Source of the DNA: Lachnospiraceae bacterium | GTDB taxonomy: Bacteria; Bacillota; Clostridia; Lachnospirales; Lachnospiraceae | Reading direction: 5' to 3' | Length of the DNA: 59,373 nucleotides | NCBI GenBank assembly: GCA_024683645.1 | Contig: JAIKYA010000159.1 | Span: 1-59,373 of the forward strand | In this document: in pieces, positions 26,682 to 35,993 of the stretch | Numbering within the stretch: position 1 is the first letter of the stretch | Layout: every line of letters starts with the position of its first letter | Notes under the pieces: generated by a model | The model's database searches: none | Seen by the model: only the letters and a program-made list of their open reading frames with translations | Told to the model about the DNA's origin: nothing | Position numbers and translations under genes: made by a program

Positions 26682-27872
26682 TCATTCTCCGTATTCTATA
26701 CCGGAGATCTTCCACTTTCCGTTTATCTTTACGAAGTAGAAACGCCCGTCGGTCGGGACCACTTCGGGTTCCGCGCTGCCGCGGTTCATCTGCATCCACT
26801 GTTCAAGATATACTTCACAGTAATACATGTCATCCGTATAGGAGATGAAATCCCTTACTTCCACATTTTTAAAATCCACATGTCCGTGTTTGGAATAGAA
26901 CTGCCTGCCGCCGTTATGCTCTATGTAATAGAGATAGATATTGTCAGGGGCAAAGTAATGGTCGATCGAGCCTTCGGGCAGGTCATGCGAGATATACTTT
27001 GCATAATCAGTTACGGCCTGTATGGCAAAATCCTTCATCGCTTCTTCATCAGGTGCGGATTTTGAAAAGCCGGCGGTATAGATATCGCCCGCCTCGTCAT
27101 ATTCAACATCGACCGGATTGCCGCTCTCGTCGTTCACCGTGATCTCGGGCTTGAAATACAGGCCTTCTCCGTGATACTCTGATCCCTTGGGAATGGTACA
27201 ATAGGGATCGAAATACAGATCCTTGTCGCTGATCGTGATATCGGTGGCGGTCAGATAACTGTCTGAAAGGGGCTTTCCGTTAACACAGACCTGATAGTTG
27301 GACGGTGCTTTTACGGTAAAGCCTTCAAGAGCCGTCGTATAGAATTCGAGGCTTTTGAGCTTCCAGGTGGGGAAGGAATATTTAAGCATGGTGCCGGCCT
27401 TGGCGAAGGAGACCTTGGCGATGATATAGGAATCGGCGGTGATGATGTATTCGGGCGATTCCTGATTGCTGTTTTCGGTCTCCTTGTAGTCAAGTTCTTT
27501 TCCGACGACCATATATTTCATATATGAGACGGCAGAGTCAGCGGTCTCAAACTCGGTGAACGAAGGCTTTTCATCAAGTAGTTCGTAAACGGTACGCATA
27601 TCGTTGGACTTAAAATACTCCATGAGCCTGTCGATCTCGTGTACCGGAAGAGATGCCTGGTAGACCGATTCGTAATCCACAAGGAAATCATAAAAATATC
27701 TCAGTCCGAAATACATCGCTATTATCAGCGCGCTGCTCCAAAGGAGCATGAATATGCCGAAAGCTGCGGAACGTTTTTTCTTCTTCTTTTTCCTGCGGGG
27801 TTTTTGCTCCTCAGGCTCGGGAAAGTTTTCGGGAAGCTTATTTGTGAGGCTTAAGAATTCAAGCTCGCTCAT
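26682..27872 (-). CDS. single-pass membrane protein of unknown function
   Basis: 396 residues on the minus strand. A 37-residue cytoplasmic head ends in a dense lysine/arginine run, followed by one membrane helix (about residues 38-62) and a large extracytoplasmic domain of over 300 residues. That domain seems to hold a helical segment near 75-130, a beta-rich central part with a YQVCVNGKPL strand typical of TcaA-like carbohydrate or wall-interaction folds, and a C-terminal NTF2-like part ending KINGKWKISGIEYGE. The start overlaps the upstream glycosidase-like gene by four bases. Likely a cell-envelope protein; the family is not identified with certainty. Confidence 0.75.
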   Translation of the reverse strand: MSELEFLSLTNKLPENFPEPEEQKPRRKKKKKKRSAAFGIFMLLWSSALIIAMYFGLRYFYDFLVDYESVYQASLPVHEIDRLMEYFKSNDMRTVYELLDEKPSFTEFETADSAVSYMKYMVVGKELDYKETENSNQESPEYIITADSYIIAKVSFAKAGTMLKYSFPTWKLKSLEFYTTALEGFTVKAPSNYQVCVNGKPLSDSYLTATDITISDKDLYFDPYCTIPKGSEYHGEGLYFKPEITVNDESGNPVDVEYDEAGDIYTAGFSKSAPDEEAMKDFAIQAVTDYAKYISHDLPEGSIDHYFAPDNIYLYYIEHNGGRQFYSKHGHVDFKNVEVRDFISYTDDMYYCEVYLEQWMQMNRGSAEPEVVPTDGRFYFVKINGKWKISGIEYGE

Positions 27873-28969
27873 TGGGCGCCTCCTTCCGCAGAGGGGGGCA
27901 TAACGATAAAGGCGGTGGGTATGCGCCTTGAATCCCTTATCTGGCAGTTGTCTACCAGCTTTTCGTCATAAAGTATCATTGAGGAAGACATGCCGCCGTC
28001 AAGATTTGCTGCATTTACGGCTCCGTATTCTTCCATTACTTCTATAAGATCCGACATGGCCGCACCGAGCGAAGTGCTGCGGCGCCCCTCTATGACCAGA
28101 AGGAGCACGGCACCGTCTGCGCGCTGGCCGATGGCTGTACGTGGATTGAGTCCGCCGCCGACGCCTTTATAGGATGCACTTTTTCCGTTTACTATAAGGG
28201 CGGGGCCGAAGGATACGGCATCGCGTACACCCATGTTGATGGCCTGCTGTGCGGTCATATTGCCGACGACCAGAACGTTGTCATTGGTAAAACCGTATAC
28301 TCCGTAGGTGCCTCCGGGGCTGCCCATGCGCAGTTCTCCGCCGGAGAGTACTATGCCTTCGGGCATGCCTCCCATACCCAGACCGCTCTCATCTTCATAT
28401 TTACCGCCGTTGATACCGCCAACGGCTCCGTTTTTCTCTATATGCTGTGCCAGAGTCCAGCCGCCTCCGCCGCTGGTGAAGGTAGGGATACAGGACACCT
28501 TTACTCTGGAAGGATCGAGTACTATCATCATCTTGCCGCGGTACATGGCACCCTTTATATCGTGTACTTCGATGCCGTCACCGTCGGGATCATCAGAGAC
28601 CAGCATTTCTCCGCTTTCATTGGAAGAAACGGCCTGCTGTGCTCTTTTTTCGGCGGTCATGACGCTTACAAGCGTAGTATCGGTGATCTCAGTGTTCTCT
28701 TTCATGCTGTTTTTCTTAAGGATAGCTTCTATCTCTTCATCGCTTAAGTAGATCTTGGCCAGTATGCCGCCGGCGCTCGATTCCATGGCCGAAACCACGA
28801 AGAGATCACGGAGATGGGGAGAAGGCCCTTTGTTCACGAAATAGAAAAAGCCGTAGGCTCCTCCGAGTAAAAGCAGCAGTGAGACAAAGAACCATATGAA
28901 GAACCGGCCGACGAATCTCAGTATCTTTGAAGACAGCCGTTCTTTTTTTCTGTGTTTTTTTCTGCTCAT
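27869..28969 (-). CDS. phosphodiester glycosidase (NAGPA) domain membrane protein
   Basis: 366 residues from ATG 28969 (minus strand). A basic head and one membrane helix (about residues 20-45) anchor an extracellular NAGPA domain. Family marks are G-G-I-N-G-G-K near the start, GGLNPRTAIGQ in the centre and NLDGGMSSSM near the end. Such domains cleave GlcNAc-1-phosphodiesters or similar linkages and are tied to exopolysaccharide or wall-polymer turnover. The TTG at 28978 is a weaker start because the predicted transcript begins near 28974. There is almost no leader and no Shine-Dalgarno site. Translationally coupled to the next membrane protein. Confidence 0.88.
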   Translation of the reverse strand: MSRKKHRKKERLSSKILRFVGRFFIWFFVSLLLLLGGAYGFFYFVNKGPSPHLRDLFVVSAMESSAGGILAKIYLSDEEIEAILKKNSMKENTEITDTTLVSVMTAEKRAQQAVSSNESGEMLVSDDPDGDGIEVHDIKGAMYRGKMMIVLDPSRVKVSCIPTFTSGGGGWTLAQHIEKNGAVGGINGGKYEDESGLGMGGMPEGIVLSGGELRMGSPGGTYGVYGFTNDNVLVVGNMTAQQAINMGVRDAVSFGPALIVNGKSASYKGVGGGLNPRTAIGQRADGAVLLLVIEGRRSTSLGAAMSDLIEVMEEYGAVNAANLDGGMSSSMILYDEKLVDNCQIRDSRRIPTAFIVMPPSAEGGAQ

Positions 28970-28980
28970 GACAATCAATT

Positions 28981-29009
28981 ATGATACCACAGCATGCAAC
29001 GCGGGTCAA
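28981..29009 (-). promoter_or_regulatory. promoter of the minus-strand glycosidase operon
   Basis: On the minus strand: TTGACC (29009-29004), 17-bp spacer, TATCAT (28986-28981) with extended -10 TGG. The predicted start near 28974 is only about five bases before ATG 28969, implying an almost leaderless mRNA. Confidence 0.7.
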
Positions 29010-29035
29010 ATCCCCATAAGCCCGATTTACAAGAC

Positions 29036-29064
29036 TTGTTTGATGAGGATTATTGTGATATACT
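29036..29064 (+). promoter_or_regulatory. promoter of the four-gene operon 29110-35982
   Basis: TTGTTT (29036-29041), 17-bp spacer, TATACT (29059-29064) with extended -10 TGA. Divergent from the minus-strand promoter, 27 bp away. Leader of about 39 bases to the TTG start. Confidence 0.65.
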
Positions 29065-29109
29065 TATCTGCGTTGTTTACATAAAGATACCTTATGCGGG
29101 GACAGACAG

Positions 29110-32100
29110 TTGCGCGAGATCGTACAGAGTATCATAAACGGAGAATATGATTTTTCGGGGAACGTAAAGCCGCTTGTTTTTTCAGTGGAGCAGATCGTTG
29201 TCGATGTGCTTCCGGGGCAGGTGACGTACGGTTCTTTTTATGTGATGTGCGAAGACGGCGAGACAAAAGGTTATGTTTATTCAAAGGACCTGAGGCTTAA
29301 GCTTAAAGAGGAAAACTTTGAAGGAAGGCAGCCGGAGATACTCTACGAGATGGATTCCACCGGACTGAGTGCAGGGGAAGTGCATAGCGGTGTGCTCGAT
29401 ATTGTTTCGGATCATGGAGAATATGAACTGCCTTATACCATGCGCGTACTCGGAGATACTCCCTACAGTTCCATGGGAGAGGTAAGGAATCTGTTCCATT
29501 TTGCCAATCTTGCCAAATCCGACTGGGATGAGGCACAGGAACTGTTCTATTCCGAGCAGTTTAAGAAAATACTGGAAGGCCAGGATCCTGAGGTCAGAAC
29601 CGCGTATCGCGGCTACAGGTCCGTATACGGCAATCCCCGGAATATGGAGAGCTTTCTCGAGATAACAAGAAAGAAAGTGGTACCTGTATATACGACGGAT
29701 GTCAGCGAGGTTTCGCTTGAATACAGGGGCGAGCTCAAAGATATCAATATAAAGATAAAACGTGAAGGCTGGGGGTATACCTGCCTCTATGTATACAGTA
29801 CTGCTGATTTTGCCATTCCGGAAAAAGATGTGATCTGCGATGCTGATTTTGACGGAAATACCACAGGTCTCCATATCGACATAGATACTGAGCTTTTGGT
29901 CCGCGGGCTGAATGAGGCAGAGATAGTCATATATGACAGGAACGGACGTATAGAGGTACCGGTCAGGATAAACTGTCCCGTTGCACATTATGAAGATGAG
30001 GACAGGGGACGGCTTAAGAAACTGATGGACCGGTATCTTGCCTTCAGAACGGGAAGGCTTTCAAGAGCTGATTTTGCGGGACAGTGTGAACAGCTTCTTT
30101 CGGAAGTGCTCTCAAAGGATCCCGACTGTATAGAATACAGACTGTATCAGGTGCAGCTGATGCTCACCCAGAAGAGGCTGAATGAGGCAAAGACCATCTG
30201 CGACAGGATAGGCGTACTCATGGAAGAGCGGGAGTGCAGCATCGAGATGAGGGCCTATCATCTGTATCTTAAGAGTCTGTGCGAGAATAATGCTGATGCT
30301 ACCGAGGAGTATGCGGAGCAGATAGAAAAGTGGTTTGCCGATGACGAGTCGAACTGGCGTCTTGCCTGGCTTATGATGTATATGGATGAGAGTTATTCCC
30401 AGAGCGACCGGAAGAAGTGGAAACTTCTCAAGGAACAGTATGAGTACGGGAATACCAGTCCTCTGCTTTATATAGAGGCTCTGCATCTGCTTTCGCAGAA
30501 TTCCAGACTTATGGAAGAGACGGGAGACTATGAGAGAGCCGTATATACCTTTGCCATGCGCAGGGACCTCACCGATGCGCAGCTGAGAGGAAGGTTTACC
30601 CTGCTCGCAGGAGAGGAGAGAAGCTATTCCGATGAGATGTTCAGACTTCTTAAGTATTCCTACGAACAGGAGCCGGAAGATCTGATACTCGAGTCTATCT
30701 GCAAGCTGCTGATCAAGGGCAACTGCATAGGAAAAGAATATTTCGAATGGTATGAGAAGGCTGTAAAAGCCGAGATAAGATTACCCAGGCTCTATGAATA
30801 CTATATCATGTCCGTTGACCCCGAATACACGGGGACTCTGCCCAGACTGCTGCTCATGTATTTTGCATACCGTTCGGGACTTGATGCAACGAGAAATGCC
30901 TTTCTGTATGCAAACGTGATAAAACATAAAGATGATTATCAGGAGCTGTATGAGCAGTACCTGCCGGCTATAGAGGAATTCACCAGAGAACAGCTGATAA
31001 AGCGGAATCTTAACGATAACCTGGCCTTCCTCTACAGTGAACTTCTCAAAAAGCCCGGTACAGAGACTGAATTTGCCGAAGCCTTTGCAGAGCTGCTCTA
31101 CGTGGAAAAACTCTGTGTTACGGATGATTGTTTTACTTCGGTGATAGTGGTATACGAGCATCTGAAAAATGAACAGGTTTACCCGGTATACAACGGTGAG
31201 ACCTATGTATCGCTCTATGGCAATAAATACAGCATACTTGTCGAGACAGCAGACGGAGACCGTTTCGGAAACGAAGAGTTCTATACAAGGACGAAGATGA
31301 TAAAAGGCGGTATGGCAAAGCCGGATCTTCTGCATCCGATACTCGGCGTGTTTCTTTCCTGTGCCGAGGAAGGCAGCGAGAATCCGGTCATAACGCCTGA
31401 AAATGAAGCTATCTTTTCCTGGCTGTCGGTACAGGATGATCTGACGGAGGATTACCGGCTGCGCATCAGGCTTGCGCTTTTGGAATACTATTTTGACAAT
31501 GACATGGTTTCCGAGACCGATACGATACTTTCGGAACTGGATCCGGTACTGATGTCTGCTTCCGACCGCGAACAGTGCGTGCGGATAATGGTAGCGTCGG
31601 GAATGTATGACCAGGCCTTCGAATGGGTACAGAAATGCGGTATCGAAAGTATAGACATAAAGATACAGGTGCGTCTGTGCGACCGCCTGCTGGCCAGGAG
31701 TGATCAGGAGTATTCACCCGAGATGCTGAAGATATGCGAAGGGATACTGTTCTCCGGTAAATATGACGGTGATATCCTTAATTATCTGATCAGATATTCG
31801 AGAGCGGGCATAAAGGGGCTGAAAGAACTCTGGCGTGCAGCCGTGGCATTTGAACTGTCTGCGGCTGAACTGCTTTCGCGCATGATGAGACAGATACTCT
31901 ATACGGGAACTTACGTACCTGAGATCGGTGATATATATCAGGAAGGAGTAAAGGCGGGTATACCGCATGATCTTGATAAGGCATATCTTTCGATGCTTTC
32001 CTACCAGTATCTGATAGAACAGCGCAAACTGGATGAGAGTATTTTCGACAGAGTCTTATATATACACAGGCTGGGAGAGGAACTTATGCCCGTCTGCAAG

Positions 32101-32655
32101 CTGGCATATCTGCTTGTGGCATCGGAGCGTTTTGATAAAGGACTGTCGGAAGAAGAGAGGAACGAGGCCGCTGTGTTCCTTGATGAGATGCACGAAGCGG
32201 ATATCTTTCTGCCTTACTTTATGAAGTTTTCGTCAATGAGGCCTTATCTTAAGCTCTTTGACGGCTGGAGCTATATAGAATACAGGGGAGATGCGGGATC
32301 GAAGGTGGTGCTGCATTATGTGTTCGAACGTGAAGACGGTGTGGAGAGCGAATATCTGAGCGAAGAGATGAAGCATATCTACGGCGGGATATTCGTGAAA
32401 TCCTTCCTCCTGTTTTTCGGTGAGAAGATAAGATATTACATAACGGAAGAGGACGGTCGTCAGGAAAAACTGACCAAGTCCAGCGTGCTGGAGTGTGCCG
32501 GGATGCAGGGCGCCGTAGAGAGCAGCAGATATGAGCTCATAAATAATCTGGCCATAGCCAGAAATATGGGGGATGAGAAAACCTTTATAAAGCTCGTGCA
32601 GGAATATGACAGAAAGAAACATATGGCGGAAAGTCTGTTTGGAGGCGGTGAATAA
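29110..32655 (+). CDS. giant cytoplasmic protein: N-terminal beta domains plus helical repeats (DUF5717-like)
   Basis: 1181 residues with no signal peptide or membrane helix. Residues 1-290 look like two all-beta, immunoglobulin-like domains (strands such as SVEQIVVDVLPGQVTYGSFY and GWGYTCLYVYST). From about 300 onward the protein is a long helical solenoid of TPR-like hairpins. The last 80 residues regain beta character and end in a helix. From memory it matches an unstudied Lachnospiraceae family called DUF5717; not verified. The start is TTG 29110 with GGGGA seven bases upstream; no in-frame ATG fits. The TAA overlaps the next ATG (TAATG). It is probably a scaffold that binds protein partners, by analogy with other solenoids. 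Confidence 0.85.
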   Translation: MREIVQSIINGEYDFSGNVKPLVFSVEQIVVDVLPGQVTYGSFYVMCEDGETKGYVYSKDLRLKLKEENFEGRQPEILYEMDSTGLSAGEVHSGVLDIVSDHGEYELPYTMRVLGDTPYSSMGEVRNLFHFANLAKSDWDEAQELFYSEQFKKILEGQDPEVRTAYRGYRSVYGNPRNMESFLEITRKKVVPVYTTDVSEVSLEYRGELKDINIKIKREGWGYTCLYVYSTADFAIPEKDVICDADFDGNTTGLHIDIDTELLVRGLNEAEIVIYDRNGRIEVPVRINCPVAHYEDEDRGRLKKLMDRYLAFRTGRLSRADFAGQCEQLLSEVLSKDPDCIEYRLYQVQLMLTQKRLNEAKTICDRIGVLMEERECSIEMRAYHLYLKSLCENNADATEEYAEQIEKWFADDESNWRLAWLMMYMDESYSQSDRKKWKLLKEQYEYGNTSPLLYIEALHLLSQNSRLMEETGDYERAVYTFAMRRDLTDAQLRGRFTLLAGEERSYSDEMFRLLKYSYEQEPEDLILESICKLLIKGNCIGKEYFEWYEKAVKAEIRLPRLYEYYIMSVDPEYTGTLPRLLLMYFAYRSGLDATRNAFLYANVIKHKDDYQELYEQYLPAIEEFTREQLIKRNLNDNLAFLYSELLKKPGTETEFAEAFAELLYVEKLCVTDDCFTSVIVVYEHLKNEQVYPVYNGETYVSLYGNKYSILVETADGDRFGNEEFYTRTKMIKGGMAKPDLLHPILGVFLSCAEEGSENPVITPENEAIFSWLSVQDDLTEDYRLRIRLALLEYYFDNDMVSETDTILSELDPVLMSASDREQCVRIMVASGMYDQAFEWVQKCGIESIDIKIQVRLCDRLLARSDQEYSPEMLKICEGILFSGKYDGDILNYLIRYSRAGIKGLKELWRAAVAFELSAAELLSRMMRQILYTGTYVPEIGDIYQEGVKAGIPHDLDKAYLSMLSYQYLIEQRKLDESIFDRVLYIHRLGEELMPVCKLAYLLVASERFDKGLSEEERNEAAVFLDEMHEADIFLPYFMKFSSMRPYLKLFDGWSYIEYRGDAGSKVVLHYVFEREDGVESEYLSEEMKHIYGGIFVKSFLLFFGEKIRYYITEEDGRQEKLTKSSVLECAGMQGAVESSRYELINNLAIARNMGDEKTFIKLVQEYDRKKHMAESLFGGGE

Positions 32656-33959
32656 TGGAAGCCTTTAAGAATACAACAGGCAGAGGGATAAAAGACCGTG
32701 TGGTCATCGGAATGGACTTAAATGACGAGTTTGCCCAGATAAGCTATGCTTCACCGGGAATGGAACCGAAAACGCTTGTCATAGATGCCGATGAAGACAG
32801 TATGCGCATACCGGCCGTTCTTGCCAGACTGTATGGGGAGAATGTATGGCTGAGCGGGGCGGAAGCACGTGTACGCGCGGAGGCCAATGAAGCATTTCTG
32901 ATAGATCATCTGGTATCGAAAGCGCTTGGGGGCGGCAGAGTGGAGGTGGAGACTTCCGACTACGACCCCTGTGACCTGCTGGCACTGTTTATCAAAAAAT
33001 GCCTGGGACGGCTGACCCCGGTGGCGGCCGTTGAGAAAGCGGCACTGATAGTGATCAGTGTCGAGGACCCTGATGAGAGGATGATAGAGGTTCTTACACA
33101 GGCTATAAAAACTCTGAGGATAAGGCAGGAAAAGGTATTTTTCTTAAGCCACGCTGAGAGTGCATTTCATTACATACTTCATCAGCCCAGGGAACTGTGG
33201 AGTCATGATGTCTGCGTATTTGATATGAAAGAACGCGGAACGGGGCTGTGGAGTTTTCACCAGAATATAAGGACTTCACCGGCGGTGATGATGGCGGAAG
33301 AAAAGTCTTACCCCGATCTGAAGCCCGTAAAGTTCTACGGTAAGCCGGGTGAATCCGGAAAGAAGAACAAACTCGATACAGAGTTTTATAATATACTTTA
33401 CACAAATATCGAGGACAGGATGGTCTCGAGTGTTTACCTTCTGGGTGACGGCTTTGCGGGAGACTGGCTCAAGGATTCACTGAAGTATATCTGCCGCGGG
33501 AGGAGAGCTTTTACAGGTAACAACCTCTTCAGTAAAGGAGCCTGCTACAGCGGTATGGAAAAGCTGGAAGAAAGCGGGCTTGAAAAGGGTATCGTATTCC
33601 TGGGGAAAGACAAGATACGTGCCAATCTGGGAATGAAGGTGATGAGGGAAGGCCGGGAATCATATATGGCGCTTCTGGATGCGGGCAGGAACTGGTATGA
33701 CTGTTCGAAGGAATGCGACCTGATAAGCGATTACGTCAATCCCATCAATATAATCGTGACACCGATAGACGGCAAGGGAGTAAGGGAGGAACAGGTATAT
33801 CTTCCGGGAGCCCCGGTCAGACCGGCCCGCGCCACAAGGATACATTTTGAGATAAGGATGCTGTCGGTCAACCGCGTGCAGGTGGTAGTCCGGGATATGG
33901 GATTCGGAGAGTTTTATGCACCCAGCGGAATGGTCTGGGAAAGCGAGTTCAGAATATAG
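32655..33959 (+). CDS. divergent actin/Hsp70-fold-like protein (DUF5716-like)
   Basis: 434 residues, cytoplasmic. Its order of motifs follows the actin/Hsp70 ATPase fold: a phosphate-1-like GMDLNDEFAQIS near residues 19-30, a connecting helix around HAESAFHYILH, a phosphate-2-like strand VCVFDMKERGTGLWSF near 190-205, and an adenosine-loop-like LLGDGFAGDWL near 262-272. Glycines of the phosphate loops are partly missing, so nucleotide binding may be lost. The last 110 residues form a separate beta-rich domain. From memory, related to the family named DUF5716. Coupled by TAATG to the giant protein. Role unknown. Confidence 0.75.
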   Translation: MEAFKNTTGRGIKDRVVIGMDLNDEFAQISYASPGMEPKTLVIDADEDSMRIPAVLARLYGENVWLSGAEARVRAEANEAFLIDHLVSKALGGGRVEVETSDYDPCDLLALFIKKCLGRLTPVAAVEKAALIVISVEDPDERMIEVLTQAIKTLRIRQEKVFFLSHAESAFHYILHQPRELWSHDVCVFDMKERGTGLWSFHQNIRTSPAVMMAEEKSYPDLKPVKFYGKPGESGKKNKLDTEFYNILYTNIEDRMVSSVYLLGDGFAGDWLKDSLKYICRGRRAFTGNNLFSKGACYSGMEKLEESGLEKGIVFLGKDKIRANLGMKVMREGRESYMALLDAGRNWYDCSKECDLISDYVNPINIIVTPIDGKGVREEQVYLPGAPVRPARATRIHFEIRMLSVNRVQVVVRDMGFGEFYAPSGMVWESEFRI

Positions 33960-33968
33960 GAGCCGTAA

Positions 33969-34802
33969 ATGGGAAATATATATCAGTGCGTGGGCAGATA
34001 CGCACAGGAACCGTATATCTTTAAGATGACCATGACCAGGGTGTACTGTATAGAAGAACTGTGTTTCTATATAGTACAGAATGCGGACATCCTTGATGAA
34101 CACTTTGCCAGCATGGAACTGGTAAACTGGATCGAAGACGAGTGTGCACTGCCGGAGCTCGCCAAAAAACTTAAAGGGGTGCTCAGGACCAGCATAAAGC
34201 CCGAGTCCTTTGTGAGGACCATACTTGAAGAGATCTGTTATATAGATGAAAAGGAAATGAAGGAACTTGAGAGGGTGATCCGCTCGGGCCGCCTGCTTTC
34301 CAGACCGCAGCGGGAAAAGGTGCTTGCGGACTATTTCTTCCATAACAGGCATTATGCACTGGCCTTCAGGGCATATGAGGAGTGGCTGAAAAACAACGAC
34401 GATGCGCAGGATCACGAGAAGGCTGCGGTATACAAATGCCTGGGGGCGGTCTATGCGAGACTGTTTTATTTCAGCGATGCTGCAGGGATGTATGACAGGG
34501 CCTATCAGATGACCGGAGATGAAGATGCGCTGCTGCATTTTCTGCTGGCAAAGAGGCTGGAACTGGATGAGGCAGGCTATCTCAGATTCGTAAATACACT
34601 GCCCGAAGACTTTCCGATCCTCGTGGATGCCGAAAAGCTGATGGAGAAAGCAGGAGAGGAATACAAAAAGACCGAGACATACGGACAGCTTGCAGGGCTT
34701 GAAAAGATGAAACTTAGTTCCAAAAGGCAGGAATTTGACGAGATCTCCGTCTGGTATATTGATTCGGAGATGGATGCTTTCAGAGACTGTATGATCGAGT
34801 GA
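33969..34802 (+). CDS. TPR-like helical protein of unknown function
   Basis: 277 residues, soluble and mostly helical. Residues 115-200 resemble two or three TPR hairpins (YHALAFRAYEEW-type helices and KCLGAVYARLFYFSDAAGMYDRAY). The first 110 residues are a distinct helical domain containing an ELCFYIVQNADILD segment. No signal peptide. Nine bases separate it from the actin/Hsp70-like gene and only one base from the membrane coiled-coil gene, so it belongs to the same operon and probably the same complex. Confidence 0.7.
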   Translation: MGNIYQCVGRYAQEPYIFKMTMTRVYCIEELCFYIVQNADILDEHFASMELVNWIEDECALPELAKKLKGVLRTSIKPESFVRTILEEICYIDEKEMKELERVIRSGRLLSRPQREKVLADYFFHNRHYALAFRAYEEWLKNNDDAQDHEKAAVYKCLGAVYARLFYFSDAAGMYDRAYQMTGDEDALLHFLLAKRLELDEAGYLRFVNTLPEDFPILVDAEKLMEKAGEEYKKTETYGQLAGLEKMKLSSKRQEFDEISVWYIDSEMDAFRDCMIE

Positions 34803-34803
34803 T

Positions 34804-35982
34804 ATGGGTTTATTCGCAAAAATCAAGGAAAAATTCAATAAGTGGTATTATCATGAGCCTGATCTTGAAGAAAACTGGGATGATGAGGATGAGGCAAACG
34901 ACGAAAAAAGCTTTGAAGATCCCGACATAAGAACTGTTTATGTCCTGGAGGCATTGGGACGAATGGCTGAAGCTGCCGATAAGATGGAGCAGTGTCAGGA
35001 CGAATACAGTGCGGTCACAAGCCTGCTTGTGGATATGGAGGAGATAGAGGGCCTCCCGGCCGATGTGCGCGGACTCATTTCAGACCAGGCCGGCAAGATC
35101 GCTAACCTTGAAAAAGAGAGACGGAGCATATATGCCGAATGCGGAAAACTTTCCGAGGCACGCATGAGATTCCTTGAGCGCTTCGAGGATGATATACCGG
35201 GCGGTATAAAGAAGATGCGTGAGGCCGAGGAATACCGGCGGCTTGTAAAGATGGATATGCGCAAGCTCGAAGCCGAGAAGAGTTCCTATAAACTGCAGAT
35301 GCATGAAACAAAAGGGACCATCGTAAACAGCAGAGGGATAGCGCTTATCTGCGGTATCGCGATGTTTCTGGCCATAATACTTTTGCTTGTACTGCAGTTT
35401 GGCATGGGAATGGATGTGGCTATAGGCTATATCATAATCTGCGGGGCCGGAGCTTTGGCACTGACCGTCATATTTGTAAGATATCAGGATGCCGTAAGGG
35501 AGATGAAACGTCTGGAAAAACTCAGAAACAAACTTACGGGTGTCCATAATACCGTAAAGATACGCTATGTGAACAATACCAATCTGCTGTCCTACCTTTA
35601 CATGAAATATGATGTGGACTCGGCGGATGATCTGGAAACCGAATGGGAGATCTACGCCGAAGAAGTGGGGGCGAGGGCACGCGATGAAAAGCTGCGGGAA
35701 GAACTTGAGTATTATTACGGAAAGCTCACCAAGACCCTGAAAGAGCAGAGTATAAAGGATCCCGAGATATGGACCAAGCAGACGGGAGCTCTTATAGATT
35801 CGAGAGAAATGGTAGAAGTAAGACATGCGCTGATCGGACGCAGGCAGAAGCTCCGGGAGCGAATGGAATATAACAAGGAAGTTGCGGAGGTGTCGCAGAA
35901 GAAAATAAAAGAACTGGCACAGAAGTATCCGCAGTATTCCCAGGAAATAGCAGGTATATTAAACAGATTTGAAGGAACATAA
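34804..35982 (+). CDS. coiled-coil protein with central membrane hairpin
   Basis: 392 residues. An acidic N-terminus and a long coiled coil (about residues 45-175) lead to two membrane helices (about 179-199 and 205-226), followed by a second coiled coil (230-390). Both coiled-coil halves are therefore on the same, probably cytoplasmic, side. Such a hairpin would tether the operon's cytoplasmic partners to the membrane. No known family recognised. It is the last gene before purC, eleven bases away, with no terminator between, so purC may be partly read from the same transcript. Confidence 0.72.
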   Translation: MGLFAKIKEKFNKWYYHEPDLEENWDDEDEANDEKSFEDPDIRTVYVLEALGRMAEAADKMEQCQDEYSAVTSLLVDMEEIEGLPADVRGLISDQAGKIANLEKERRSIYAECGKLSEARMRFLERFEDDIPGGIKKMREAEEYRRLVKMDMRKLEAEKSSYKLQMHETKGTIVNSRGIALICGIAMFLAIILLLVLQFGMGMDVAIGYIIICGAGALALTVIFVRYQDAVREMKRLEKLRNKLTGVHNTVKIRYVNNTNLLSYLYMKYDVDSADDLETEWEIYAEEVGARARDEKLREELEYYYGKLTKTLKEQSIKDPEIWTKQTGALIDSREMVEVRHALIGRRQKLRERMEYNKEVAEVSQKKIKELAQKYPQYSQEIAGILNRFEGT

Positions 35983-35993
35983 GGAGGAGAAAA

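Noticed and set aside
33660-34838. Minus-strand open frame of 392 codons opposite the operon at 32655-34802
   Set aside because: Crosses two well supported plus-strand genes and shows no protein-like motif; an antisense shadow.
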